Assembly (NCBI RefSeq): GCF_020524905.1
Contig: NZ_JAIVKI010000001.1
Span: 653,145 to 717,144, forward strand
Source: Microbulbifer variabilis
GTDB lineage: Bacteria; Pseudomonadota; Gammaproteobacteria; Pseudomonadales; Cellvibrionaceae
Direction: 5' to 3'
Length of the DNA stretch: 64,000 nt
This document shows, in pieces, positions 8,891 through 17,824 of this stretch. The position numbers and the translations under genes were made by a program. Within the stretch, counting starts at the first letter, position 1; each line of letters begins with the position of its first letter. Below the pieces are notes generated by a model. It saw nothing but the letters and a program-made list of their open reading frames with translations, did no database searches and had not been told where the DNA came from.

Positions 8891-10064
8891 CGATGAGGCA
8901 TTCCTCCAGAGCATTTTCCTCAAAAATATTCTTCACCACCCGCTCCATTAGTGCGGGCCCCGTTGTCATACCTTTTCCGCCAATACCTGTCACTAAATGA
9001 ATATTTTCAGCTGCAGATTTGAGGAATACCCCTTGACTATTTTCTTGGCTGTAATAGCCATTCCAGACTCTGTCTATCTCGTAATGGGGAAGTTTGAGGA
9101 TACGTCTGGCTTCCGTGACCATCAGTGTGTTGATTTCCTGACGAATCTCGTAATCTAAAGAATCGGATTCCTGCGCAGAGAAGTACTCATGGGAGTCACC
9201 GATGATGATGCTGCCATCGGCAGATTGCCGAAAAAGCAGGTGAATCCCAAATTTTCCATAATCCGGATCTATCTGAGATGCAGGTAAATTTTTATAGTTG
9301 GGACAGCTTTTGAATGCCTCGTAACGGCGTATAGTCAGACCAGTAAGCAAATTTCCTGGAATCTTCACGCCTTTGATGGGTTGGGTACGTAACATCTGCA
9401 ATTTACTGAGCTGCATTTTCTCTGTTTGTAAAAATTCTGGAAACAAGTAGCTAAGCTGATGTCCACAACAAATTAGCGCTCGTTCTGCGGAAAAGATTTC
9501 TCCTGTTGAGCAGCGAACCACTATGTCTTTGTTGACTTCCTCTATAGTCGAAACTGGAGAAGATTTTTTGAAGTGGAGGTCTACTTCATTTTCAAGTAGT
9601 TTCCAGAAATTTTTCATCAATAGTGCACTTTCTGCACTCATTTCTTGTGGGTAGAGGAGGCCACCTTGGCAGTAACCTTGCTCTAGAGAGGCAATACGCT
9701 CGCGGCATTGTGCTGGAGTAAGAAGTTTGGAAACGTAATTCGTCTCAGTATTAATCTCATGCATCTCTTCAAGAAGACTCGCTTCTTCTGCTGAGGAAGC
9801 GACATAAAGAGATCCTTGTTGCCAGAGTGTATCTGGCATTAATGATGCTAATTCGCCATATATTTCTAGTGAGCGCCGCCCCAGGTTACGCCATACATCC
9901 AGATTCATACCAGATGGCACTATTTGCCCAAAATTTCGGACGGTTGCTCCACAGGATTGAATGCTGGAATCGATTAATAATACCTTTCTTCCGGCTTTTA
10001 GTGCATGGTAAGCGGCGAAGCTTCCTAATACTCCGGCACCAACAATGGCGATATCAAATTTCAT
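8883..10064 (-). CDS. FAD-dependent oxidoreductase, aminophosphonate associated
   Basis: 393-residue DAO-type flavoenzyme. The N-terminal dinucleotide motif is GAGVLG at residues 9-14, followed by the second FAD-contact strand ending LLID. GIGGKGMT near residue 362 is the C-terminal FAD-binding loop. It resembles the phosphonate-cluster FAD oxidoreductase family (TIGR03364-like) predicted, and in part shown, to deaminate 2-aminoethylphosphonate or its N-methyl form to phosphonoacetaldehyde. It lies between the transporter (18 bp) and the HD gene (8-bp overlap), and phnX follows, which supports feeding PhnX. No signal peptide, so cytoplasmic. Exact substrate not decidable from sequence. Confidence 0.86.
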   Translation of the reverse strand: MKFDIAIVGAGVLGSFAAYHALKAGRKVLLIDSSIQSCGATVRNFGQIVPSGMNLDVWRNLGRRSLEIYGELASLMPDTLWQQGSLYVASSAEEASLLEEMHEINTETNYVSKLLTPAQCRERIASLEQGYCQGGLLYPQEMSAESALLMKNFWKLLENEVDLHFKKSSPVSTIEEVNKDIVVRCSTGEIFSAERALICCGHQLSYLFPEFLQTEKMQLSKLQMLRTQPIKGVKIPGNLLTGLTIRRYEAFKSCPNYKNLPASQIDPDYGKFGIHLLFRQSADGSIIIGDSHEYFSAQESDSLDYEIRQEINTLMVTEARRILKLPHYEIDRVWNGYYSQENSQGVFLKSAAENIHLVTGIGGKGMTTGPALMERVVKNIFEENALEECLIDV

Positions 10065-10082
10065 AACTTCACTAATACCTTT

Positions 10083-11408
10083 TTACACTGGAGAAGTAAT
10101 AAGCTCAGACCGTGAAGAATAGTTGCGGCTCAAGCGGCGAAAGAAAAGAAGTGAGAACAGCATCAATAGAATGCATGCAAAACCAGTGATATAAGAAAAT
10201 TTCTGGGTAAATTCTAGCCAGTTTAGATTTTGTTGCGTGAATGTTTTATACAACATAACGCCAATACTACCCATATAACCCGAGCTATCTGCCAGATAAA
10301 TGACAAAACCTGCATTACCCAGGCTTTTAGTACAAGCGACCAGACGTTCAAATAACAGGCAGTTAAACGGAACATAGCCGATATAAAGGCCGATGTTAAT
10401 TACGATCATCCAGGTAGCCCCGGCAATAACATTGGACTCAAATGCGAGAGTTGCGATAATACAGGTCGCGCCTCCAGTCGCTATTAACAACTGATTGAGC
10501 TGTAATGCACGGTAGTTGTTGCGTATAAAAATAAGCAGTGCTAGGAAACCTAATACTACCAGTGCCACAGGCAAACTACTGGTCAGGAAAATCTGCGGTA
10601 CTTCACCGTATCCCAAAGCTTGCCAAAGTTCTGCAGCAAAATTATCGGTAAAATCACGAAACGCTGTTAGGAATACATAAGTTACTATTAAGGCTGCCAA
10701 CCCTAAGTTGGTTTCTTTAACAAAACTCCAGCGCATTTCAGGGGTCATCGGAACTCGTTGTTTGCGTGCGCGGATGTCTGCTTGGTTGGGTTGAGGGGTC
10801 CTACTAAGTGCGAATGTTGAAAGAACCAGGCCGGGTAAAAATAAAAATCCTACCGTGGCAGGCATCCAGAGTTCTGGTACTTCCCATTCGAGCATTATAT
10901 ATGCAGCAATCGCTTTTACAGCTCCTGAAGAGACGATTAAGCTAACACACAAAATAGCGCCTAATGCCTCAGTGAGACGACGCCCCTCAAGATAGCTAAA
11001 CACTAGCCCCCACACCATTCCCAGAGGGAGACCATTTAAAAAAAGCATGGCTACATTATAAGGCGCAGGGACCAACGCAAAGATTATCAAGGCTGAGTGG
11101 CTGGCAAGGATAAGGAGTATGAGTAACCTGCCTCGCTGTACAGGGCGTAGTTCTGAGACAATCTTAATCCCAATAAATTTTGAAAACGCATATCCCAGTA
11201 CTTGAGAAATAATCAACGCACTTTTGTAGTCGAGAACAAATTCCCACCCGGAAATGTGGGAATAGGATGCCGCGACAAAGGGTTTGCGAAAAGCATACAT
11301 GCAGAAATAAGTGAAAAAGGCAGCGATCCCTGAAAAAAGCAATATGAATAGCTCGCAGCTATAAGCTTTGCTGTAAATAGAGGCCCGTCTATTACTGATA
11401 TTTTCCAT
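10083..11408 (-). CDS. DUF5690/MFS-like transporter, candidate phosphonate permease
   Basis: Polytopic inner-membrane protein of about 441 residues with roughly 12 hydrophobic segments. It belongs to the DUF5690 group, which resembles the organophosphate:phosphate antiporter part of the major facilitator superfamily; the early motif YAFRKPFVAASY is characteristic. It is the first gene of the phosphonate operon, so it probably imports the aminophosphonate across the inner membrane; no ABC transporter (phnCDE) is present in the window. I use ATG 11408; a TTG at 11417 would add three residues. The ribosome site is weak. A shared palindromic operator lies 19 bp upstream of the start. Confidence 0.8.
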   Translation of the reverse strand: MENISNRRASIYSKAYSCELFILLFSGIAAFFTYFCMYAFRKPFVAASYSHISGWEFVLDYKSALIISQVLGYAFSKFIGIKIVSELRPVQRGRLLILLILASHSALIIFALVPAPYNVAMLFLNGLPLGMVWGLVFSYLEGRRLTEALGAILCVSLIVSSGAVKAIAAYIMLEWEVPELWMPATVGFLFLPGLVLSTFALSRTPQPNQADIRARKQRVPMTPEMRWSFVKETNLGLAALIVTYVFLTAFRDFTDNFAAELWQALGYGEVPQIFLTSSLPVALVVLGFLALLIFIRNNYRALQLNQLLIATGGATCIIATLAFESNVIAGATWMIVINIGLYIGYVPFNCLLFERLVACTKSLGNAGFVIYLADSSGYMGSIGVMLYKTFTQQNLNWLEFTQKFSYITGFACILLMLFSLLFFRRLSRNYSSRSELITSPV

Positions 11409-11426
11409 ACTAGCCAACGTTATTTA

Positions 11427-11440
11427 TTGGTCTAGACCAG
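11427..11440. promoter_or_regulatory. Candidate GntR operator, site 2 (phosphonate operon promoter)
   Basis: TTGGTCTAGACCAG, 19 bp before the transporter start. It contains the fully symmetric core TGGTCTAGACCA. Same family as the sites at 6528 and 11599. Confidence 0.7.
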
Positions 11441-11598
11441 ATTTTAGTGATTCGTGATGTCACTTTTATGACGCGCCTGGTGAAGTCAGATCATTTTTCT
11501 AATGTGTCGGAAAAGATTGCTCAAGATATAGTCAGTTTTTGAGGAAGGGGAATATTCATACTCCTGTTATATAAACGTCATACCTGTGAACTAGGATT

Positions 11599-11612
11599 CT
11601 GGTCTAGTCCAG
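11599..11612. promoter_or_regulatory. Candidate GntR operator, site 3 (TonB receptor promoter)
   Basis: CTGGTCTAGTCCAG, 83 bp before the receptor start codon, in the 287-bp divergent region shared with the phosphonate operon. It is the exact reverse complement of site 1. The region also holds AT-rich candidate promoter sequence near 11560-11575. Confidence 0.7.
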
Positions 11613-11695
11613 ATATGAAGTTAGGATCGAACAGATTAACACCGTTTCGAAAAAAATCTGCCAGCCGTATTTTGATTTATACAGGGGGATAGAGA

Positions 11696-14281
11696 ATGAA
11701 AAATAACAAATTATGGCCTGCAGCAATCGCTTTGCTGGCTGGGCAGACTAATTATGTGTATGCACAGGAAAATAGTGCTACGAACACCCAGGATGGTAGC
11801 AGCATAGAAGAAGTAGTCGTACTCGGGCGTATGTTTGATACGGAGTTGCGTTCCCTGGAACTTCAGCGAGAATCCAATCGTATTGTCAGTGTGGTATCGG
11901 CAGATGGTATCGGCAAGTTGCCGGATCGTAATGCTGCAGAAGCCGTGCAGAGAGTGTCCGGAGTTTCTATCGAACGTGACCAAGGGGAAGGGCGCTTCGT
12001 AGCTGTACGCGGTCTTCCATCCCAGTGGAGTTCTTCCAGCCTTAATGGTCATCGCTTGCCATCTGCTGAAGAAGAAACTACCAGTAGGGCTACGGCTTTT
12101 GATTTCTTCCCATCAGAACTGATTGAGCGTATTGAAGTTTCCAAAGCCATTACGGCTGATCAAGAAGGGGACTCCATTGGAGGCAATGTTAACTTTGTTA
12201 CCCGTACTGCTCCTGAAGAGCGCATTCTGGATATTTCTGTGTCTGGTGGCTATGCCGATAAAGCGGATGGCGATATTAAATCCATGAGTATTCTTTATGG
12301 GGATAGAAGTGAAGATGGTAAGTGGGGTTTTCTTGCCAATGTAACCGGATGGAATAGAGATTGGGCAACCGATAATTATGAGCCTCGCCGTAAAGGGGAA
12401 GGTATTTATCGGCTGGAGTTACGGGACTACACGGGGACTAGGGATACTCTGGGATTAAACCTGGCTACCGAGTATCGGTTAAATCATGGGGGTAAGTTAT
12501 TTACTCGCAGCCTGTATGGGACTTTGGAGGATGAGGAGACCCATTATAAACACAGGCTAAGATTCGATAAGGATAGAATGGAGCTTCAGCATATTCACAA
12601 CACGCTGATTACGCGTATGCAAGGCTTTGAGATTGGTGGAGAGCACTACTTTGGAGAGGATAACCAGCTAAACTGGAGTTTAGCCAGCTATGATAATGAA
12701 TTCCGTTACGGGAACACACCGAATAGAGGTGATCGTTCATATTTTGTGATGCGTTTTGATCAAACGGATGTTGGTTATATTGGCTTGAGTGAAGATGGTT
12801 TGGCCTATAACCGGATCGATGGTGGCACCGATCCAGCAGAAAATATACCTACACACCTTTCCGATGACTTTGCAATGGACCCATCTCAGTCCAGGTTGTC
12901 TTGGGTTGAGCTCTATAAAGTATATGTCAATGAAAAAGATAAAATAGTAGCTTCTTTCGACTTTATTTCTGAGCTTACCAGCGAATTGGAATTAAAATTC
13001 GGAATGAAATATAGGGATAAAGAAAGGATCTCTGAATTTTCTGATGAATTTTACGCTTGGAATGAAGATAACTTTGGTCCTGCCCCAGTTCTTTCTGATT
13101 TTTCTTTATCTGATCAGCCTGGCAGAAGTGAATATTTGTCTGAATTGGATATCGATTACGAGTCACATTTCTCCCAGGTTGCTTCATTGTCCCAATTGGA
13201 GAAATTTTGGAATGAAAATAGTAATAAATTTTCATTGGTTACTGAAGAGTCAGCTTTAGTTGATAATGGAGGGGCACTTGGACGCAACTTTAATCTTACT
13301 GAGAGACACTTATCCGCTTATGGTATGGGAACTTATGAACTCTCAGATAGGGTCACTTTAGTGGCAGGATTGCGGCTCACTCAGACACGAACCGAAGTGG
13401 ATAGCCAGGTATTTGTTGCCGGTGAATCTACTGGCGGATATCTTATCCCATTTTTCGGGGATAAGGATTATTTATCCATCCTGCCATCGGCACATCTTAA
13501 CTATGCACTTACAGAAGATAGTAATATTAGGTTTGCACTAACCAGAACCTTTGCGAGACCAGATTTTGGTGATCTAAATCCAGGTGGCTACTATGCCGAG
13601 CATGATAATGAGTTCAAAGGTGGCAATCCAAATCTTGAGCCGACTTACTCCTGGAATTTTGATATGATGTACGAATATTATTACAACAATTCAGGTATAT
13701 TATCTGCTGGTCTTTTCTATAAAGATATTGCTGATCCAATTTTTACAGATGTGAAAGTGGGAGAGTACAATGGCATTTCTGGGGTTGATATTTATAGCCC
13801 GGATAATGGCGATAATGCCTCGCTAAGGGGCTTGGAATTTAACCTGGTTCACAAGCTAGACTTTATGCCAGGATTTCTATCGAACATTGGAGTTTCTGCA
13901 AATATTACCGTGATGGATTCAGAAATGCATATTCCGGGCCGTGAGGAGTCTGTACCAATTTCTCGTCAAGCAGATTTATTGCATAACCTCTCTATCTATT
14001 ATGACGATGGTGCTCTTTCTATTCGTTTGGCTCAAAATCATAAGGGCGAGTATATTGAGGAGCATGGTGCCAATAAAAAAGAAGATCAATACTACGGGGC
14101 ATATACTAGCTTGGATATGAGTGCAAACTATACGCTGAGTGATAATCTGATTGTCTTTGCTGAAGCCTTAAACCTTACCAATGAACCACTAACTTACTAT
14201 ATTGGTGATAAAGATAGACCTAAACAAGTAGAGTACTACGGGGTTCGTGGACAACTGGGATTCCGCTACAGTTTTTTCTAG
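11696..14281 (+). CDS. TonB-dependent receptor, candidate phosphonate/phosphonolipid receptor
   Basis: 861-residue outer-membrane receptor. It has a signal peptide ending near VYAQ (about residue 23), a TonB box-like segment EEVVVLGR near residue 40, a plug domain (about 55-175, with IGKLPDRNAAEAVQRVSG and RIEVSKA) and a beta-barrel ending in a terminal aromatic strand, RYSFF. The plug and barrel style matches the TonB receptor family common in Xanthomonas, Caulobacter and marine gammaproteobacteria (TIGR01782-like). ATG 11696 follows GGGGGATA. It is divergent from the phosphonate operon, shares its operator and is closed by a strong terminator. I infer that it imports the phosphonate-containing ligand; the ligand itself is not visible from sequence. 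Confidence 0.88.
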   Translation: MKNNKLWPAAIALLAGQTNYVYAQENSATNTQDGSSIEEVVVLGRMFDTELRSLELQRESNRIVSVVSADGIGKLPDRNAAEAVQRVSGVSIERDQGEGRFVAVRGLPSQWSSSSLNGHRLPSAEEETTSRATAFDFFPSELIERIEVSKAITADQEGDSIGGNVNFVTRTAPEERILDISVSGGYADKADGDIKSMSILYGDRSEDGKWGFLANVTGWNRDWATDNYEPRRKGEGIYRLELRDYTGTRDTLGLNLATEYRLNHGGKLFTRSLYGTLEDEETHYKHRLRFDKDRMELQHIHNTLITRMQGFEIGGEHYFGEDNQLNWSLASYDNEFRYGNTPNRGDRSYFVMRFDQTDVGYIGLSEDGLAYNRIDGGTDPAENIPTHLSDDFAMDPSQSRLSWVELYKVYVNEKDKIVASFDFISELTSELELKFGMKYRDKERISEFSDEFYAWNEDNFGPAPVLSDFSLSDQPGRSEYLSELDIDYESHFSQVASLSQLEKFWNENSNKFSLVTEESALVDNGGALGRNFNLTERHLSAYGMGTYELSDRVTLVAGLRLTQTRTEVDSQVFVAGESTGGYLIPFFGDKDYLSILPSAHLNYALTEDSNIRFALTRTFARPDFGDLNPGGYYAEHDNEFKGGNPNLEPTYSWNFDMMYEYYYNNSGILSAGLFYKDIADPIFTDVKVGEYNGISGVDIYSPDNGDNASLRGLEFNLVHKLDFMPGFLSNIGVSANITVMDSEMHIPGREESVPISRQADLLHNLSIYYDDGALSIRLAQNHKGEYIEEHGANKKEDQYYGAYTSLDMSANYTLSDNLIVFAEALNLTNEPLTYYIGDKDRPKQVEYYGVRGQLGFRYSFF

Positions 14282-14299
14282 TCGAACGTATTACTTTAT

Positions 14300-14337
14300 C
14301 GAAAAAACAACTCGCCTATTGTCGAGTTGTTTTTTCG
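14300..14337. terminator. Bidirectional intrinsic terminator
   Basis: A 15-bp perfect stem (CGAAAAAACAACTCG and its complement) with loop CCTATTGT. T-runs form in both directions. It lies between the convergent TonB receptor gene and the acyl-CoA dehydrogenase gene. Confidence 0.9.
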
Positions 14338-14344
14338 AGTTCGC

Positions 14345-16009
14345 TTAACTCTCTATTGAAAGTGGGTCACCACGGTTGATTAGTGTTTTGAGGTCTATAC
14401 CTTTTGGTAAACTTCCACTACTATGAGCTCCTCTAGTTTCTAATCTTGAACGAATAAAAGCATCACTGACAGACTGATTACCAGCTTGTAATAGTAGATG
14501 GGTTTGCATTGTAATTGCCATTTGATCAACGATACCCCGTGCCCGGTATTCAAATTGATCTAAGTCGGCAAGTTCTTTCTTTAGAGAATCTATTGCTTTG
14601 TCAAACCGGGTATCAATACCAATGCTTGTTGCCATTTCATCTAACCAGTGATTTACCACACTGGGTGTTTTTGTGATAGCCCGTAGTACATCCAGGGCTT
14701 GTATATTCCCGGATCCCTCCCAAATGGCATTAATTGGCGCATCGCGGTAGAGGCGGGCAGTGATAAAGTTTTCAATAACTCCGTTACCCCCCAAACATTC
14801 CATAGCTTCATAGGCGTGATGTGGGCTGCGTTTACAGATCCAATATTTGCCCACAGCCGATCCCAGCCTGAGTAGCATTTTTTCGTGCTCTTGATCTTCA
14901 TGGTCCATAGCCAGGGCCATTCTCATTGTTAGGGCGACAGATCCCTCAACCTCTAATTGAAGATCCGCAAGGACATTTTGCATCAGGGGTTGAGCTATTA
15001 ACTTTTTCCCAAAGGCTTCTCTTTGTGACGTGTGGTAAATCGCTTGCATCACGGCTTGCCGTTGGCCCCCAGAGGACCCGACCATACAATCAAAACGGGT
15101 GATTGCGACCATCTTGATAATGGCATTGATTCCTTGGCCCTCCTCACTAAGTAGCCATCCTAAAGCGCCCCGAAACTCGACCTCTGAAGAAGCATTGGAT
15201 ACATTACCTGACTTTACTTTAAGTCTTTGGATTTGCAGTTGATTTTTACTCCCATCCGGACGCCATCTGGGCACTAAAAAACAGGAAAGACCTCCTGGCG
15301 CCTGAGCTAAAACTAGAAATCCATCACACATAGGCGCAGACATAAACCATTTATGTCCGAGTAATTCATAAGTACCATCCCCCGTGGGGACGGCTGTGGT
15401 TGTATTTGCACGTACATCCGAGCCTCCCTGCTTCTCAGTCATACCCATACCGATAGTCAGAGAGTATTTTTCAAAGTATGGGCGGTTGCTTCCATCGTAA
15501 CCACGACTGAGGATCTTGGGAGTCCACTCCTCTGCTATCTTGGGGTTTAATTTTATCGAGGGAATAGAAGCAAATGTCATTGTTATAGGACACCCGTGAC
15601 CCGCCTCGAGTTGGCAATGTAAATAGTACTTTGCGGCTCGAGCTATATTGGCACCATTGCGAGGGGCACTCCATGGGGAGCTGTGTAGTCCCTCCGATAG
15701 TGCAAGTTGCATAAGTTGGTGATAGGACGGGTGGTAGCGTACTAAGTCTATGCGGTTACCGATTCGGTCATGACTTTCGAGTATTGGCTTAAACTCATTG
15801 GCAGCATAGCCTCGCTCTATCATTTCGGGTCTTCCACAAACCTCGCCATAGCGCTGTAAATCTTCCTCGGCCCAATGTCCCCCATAGAAATGTACTGAAT
15901 CCCGCAGAGCTTGATCACCGGCGTACAGGTTATGTCCACAGAGAGGCGGAGTTTGATTGTTTACTATGTGAGTAGTTGAGTGGGCTGAGGGGTGAAAGTG
16001 ATCGCTCAT
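14345..16009 (-). CDS. AidB-like acyl-CoA dehydrogenase
   Basis: About 554 residues, the length of the AidB subgroup (E. coli AidB is 541) and longer than ordinary acyl-CoA dehydrogenases. Visible features are the FAD/substrate motif MGMTEKQGGSDVRANTT, RQAVMQAIYHTSQREAFGKKL and the late motif EAMECLGGNGVIE, in which the Glu corresponds to the catalytic base position. The C-terminal helical extension is present. AidB is an alkylation-stress flavoprotein with weak isovaleryl-CoA dehydrogenase activity. I chose ATG 16009 because AGAGG lies eight bases upstream; ATG 16015 is close behind. It has no operon partner: the phosphonate receptor converges on it and the curli region lies upstream. Confidence 0.82.
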   Translation of the reverse strand: MSDHFHPSAHSTTHIVNNQTPPLCGHNLYAGDQALRDSVHFYGGHWAEEDLQRYGEVCGRPEMIERGYAANEFKPILESHDRIGNRIDLVRYHPSYHQLMQLALSEGLHSSPWSAPRNGANIARAAKYYLHCQLEAGHGCPITMTFASIPSIKLNPKIAEEWTPKILSRGYDGSNRPYFEKYSLTIGMGMTEKQGGSDVRANTTTAVPTGDGTYELLGHKWFMSAPMCDGFLVLAQAPGGLSCFLVPRWRPDGSKNQLQIQRLKVKSGNVSNASSEVEFRGALGWLLSEEGQGINAIIKMVAITRFDCMVGSSGGQRQAVMQAIYHTSQREAFGKKLIAQPLMQNVLADLQLEVEGSVALTMRMALAMDHEDQEHEKMLLRLGSAVGKYWICKRSPHHAYEAMECLGGNGVIENFITARLYRDAPINAIWEGSGNIQALDVLRAITKTPSVVNHWLDEMATSIGIDTRFDKAIDSLKKELADLDQFEYRARGIVDQMAITMQTHLLLQAGNQSVSDAFIRSRLETRGAHSSGSLPKGIDLKTLINRGDPLSIES

Positions 16010-16623
16010 AACCATGGCCTCTACGGTTAACACAAATATACGTTTTACGGTTGGTTTACTTTGTACTGATTTACCAATTTTAAGCTGAAGTTAATGAACA
16101 CATAGTACCAATATAAAACCATAAAGCAGTTCCTCATTTGATTACTATTTGGGCGCTGATCAATTTTTATGAGGTACATTAAGTGCATGGGTAATTTTTA
16201 TTTAAATGAAATCTACATATATTTTATTCGAAGCAATATTGCTTTTTTTAACAACAATAGACTTTCTACTTAAAACCAGTTGACTAGGTTGTTTCTCGAT
16301 TTTTTTGTGTTTTAGCCTATTACGGTGTTTGGATGGATTATTGATACTTAAGAAGGAGTTTTTCATTTGGCTTTAGTAGAACAAAATCTATTAATTGTGT
16401 GGATCAGTACAATTTTTTATTGTTTCTTATGCTTTAAAAAGTTTTTTTACTTTATACAAAAGCATGTCCTCTAGAGATGTTAGTTAGTGAAATTGTAGTA
16501 CCTTTGTATGAAAAAGTGACAATTGTAATATTCGTTGGCACACTTAAGATTGAATTTTTGTTATCTGCTTCACTACCTGTTGCAGTATGTTGGTTGATCG
16601 AATAGATTTAGCTCTCAACAAAG
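16010..16623. other. AT-rich intergenic region upstream of the curli operon
   Basis: About 610 bp between the divergent AidB-like gene and the CsgD-like regulator gene, very AT-rich with many T-runs. It must hold promoters for both. I could not fix -35/-10 boxes among the many AT matches. One small candidate ORF (16367-16474) with a good ribosome site lies inside. I see no RNA gene or mobile element here. Confidence 0.6.
16367..16474 (+). CDS. Candidate small hydrophobic protein (35 aa)
   Basis: A TTG-initiated frame with AAGGAG nine bases upstream at 16352-16357. It encodes 35 residues with one hydrophobic stretch (LLIVWISTIFYCFLCF) and a basic, aromatic tail (KKFFYFIQKH) before TAG. It could be a small membrane protein. 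Against it are the rare TTG start and the general AT-richness, which makes hydrophobic codons common by chance. It has no homologue that I recognise. Confidence 0.22.
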   Translation: MALVEQNLLIVWISTIFYCFLCFKKFFYFIQKHVL

Positions 16624-16704
16624 ATGCTACGGAAAGAAAATAATAAAAAAGTTAGAAGTCGTCAGATAAAATTTTACAAAGGAATGCGTGTTGGGGGAAC
16701 CCAG

Positions 16705-17388
16705 ATGAATTTGCATAAGGATTATGCACGCCTCAAAGTTGTTTCACCGGATACTGTTTGTAAAGGGCCAGCTATTGCCTTCATGACCTCTTCGGTCAAC
16801 TTGCAGAGCTCAATTTTTGCGGGACACATTGAGGAGGAGTTTAATACCAGATGTTCTGTCGTACAGCGTACCCCATCTTTTTCTATTGATGGATTAAAAG
16901 CTGATTACTTATTGCTTGACTGTGTGGGTCTTTTCAAGTCTGATCTTGATCATCTTTTGAGGGATATTCACACTTCTACAAATCCCCCCAATATTATCCT
17001 TTTGAACGTTGATGATGCGAACGAGTTTGACTTTGTCTTGCATTGGGAGAAAGTTTTGGGGTTAATGCCTGCAAAATCTGAACCGGGCGTCATAATGGAG
17101 CGGTTAGGCAGGATATTCTCTGGTGAGTATTGGTTTCCCAGAGATGTGTTACATAATTTCCTACGACAGCATAGGCGCCCTAAAAGATGGATGAGATCCT
17201 CCACAAATCTTACACAAAGGGAGAGGCAGATACTTGAGCTTATCTGCGACTGTCAAACAAATGCAGACATTGCTGAGGCCTTATGTGTAAGTGAGCACAC
17301 CGTAAAAAGCCATCTATATAAAGTGTATAAGAAGATTGGCTGTAGGAATAGGTTAGAAGCAAGTAGTTGGGCAAGTCAGAATCTGTGA
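16705..17388 (+). CDS. csgD: LuxR-type curli regulator (CsgD-like)
   Basis: A CsgD-like transcription activator of about 227 residues. The N-terminal receiver-like domain lacks the Asp/Lys phosphorylation set in any obvious form, as in CsgD. The C-terminal LuxR HTH (last 65 residues) has LTQRERQILELI and HTVKSHLYKVYKKIG. I use ATG 16705, which has GGGGGAA five bases upstream and gives an N-terminus that matches CsgD length; ATG 16624 would add 27 residues. csgE starts one base after its stop, so it is first in a csgD-E-F-G operon, unlike E. coli where csgD and csgB are divergent. It probably activates the curlin genes. Confidence 0.84.
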   Translation: MNLHKDYARLKVVSPDTVCKGPAIAFMTSSVNLQSSIFAGHIEEEFNTRCSVVQRTPSFSIDGLKADYLLLDCVGLFKSDLDHLLRDIHTSTNPPNIILLNVDDANEFDFVLHWEKVLGLMPAKSEPGVIMERLGRIFSGEYWFPRDVLHNFLRQHRRPKRWMRSSTNLTQRERQILELICDCQTNADIAEALCVSEHTVKSHLYKVYKKIGCRNRLEASSWASQNL

Positions 17389-17389
17389 A

Positions 17390-17824
17390 ATGGAAAAAAT
17401 TAATTTATTTTTGTTTAATTTTCTCTTGTTGTCTTTTTTTGGTTTTGCATCGGTATCAACAATTTCTCAGGAGTCAGAGTTTTCTGAGAGTGAAGAATCG
17501 ATTCTCACAGGGTTGGTTATTGATAACACGGTGAGTGGTATAGGGCATGAGTTTACACGCTCTCTTTCTCTGTATATTTCATCCAATTTATCAGATTTTG
17601 ATTATAACTTGACTGTGCACGAGAGGCCTTCTGCGAGATGGGGGAGCGTTGTGTGGGTAAATTATGAAAATAAAGAAGTATTTAGGACCGTTGTTTATCC
17701 AGGTAGAAGACGTTTTGGTCAATTGGTTGAGCAGGCTGTTGCTCAAATAAATAATAATGTGCGACAGCAAAGATTACAGGCCTTGTTTTCGCAAAATTTG
17801 GATTTAGCTGGGGAGGAGCTTTAG
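17390..17824 (+). CDS. csgE: Curli assembly chaperone CsgE
   Basis: 144 residues with an N-terminal signal peptide. The mature part matches CsgE: a short early motif GLVIDNTVSGIGHEF, central hydrophilic strands, and FGQLVEQAVAQI followed by a Gln/Arg-rich helix. CsgE is a periplasmic adaptor that caps the CsgG pore and delivers CsgA to it. It starts one base after the csgD stop and its TAG overlaps the csgF GTG, so translation is coupled. Confidence 0.9.
   Translation: MEKINLFLFNFLLLSFFGFASVSTISQESEFSESEESILTGLVIDNTVSGIGHEFTRSLSLYISSNLSDFDYNLTVHERPSARWGSVVWVNYENKEVFRTVVYPGRRRFGQLVEQAVAQINNNVRQQRLQALFSQNLDLAGEEL

Noticed and set aside
8883..8923. Apparent 41-bp overlap of the HD gene with the FAD gene
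   Set aside because: Disappears when the HD gene starts at ATG 8890, which leaves an eight-base overlap with a ribosome site.
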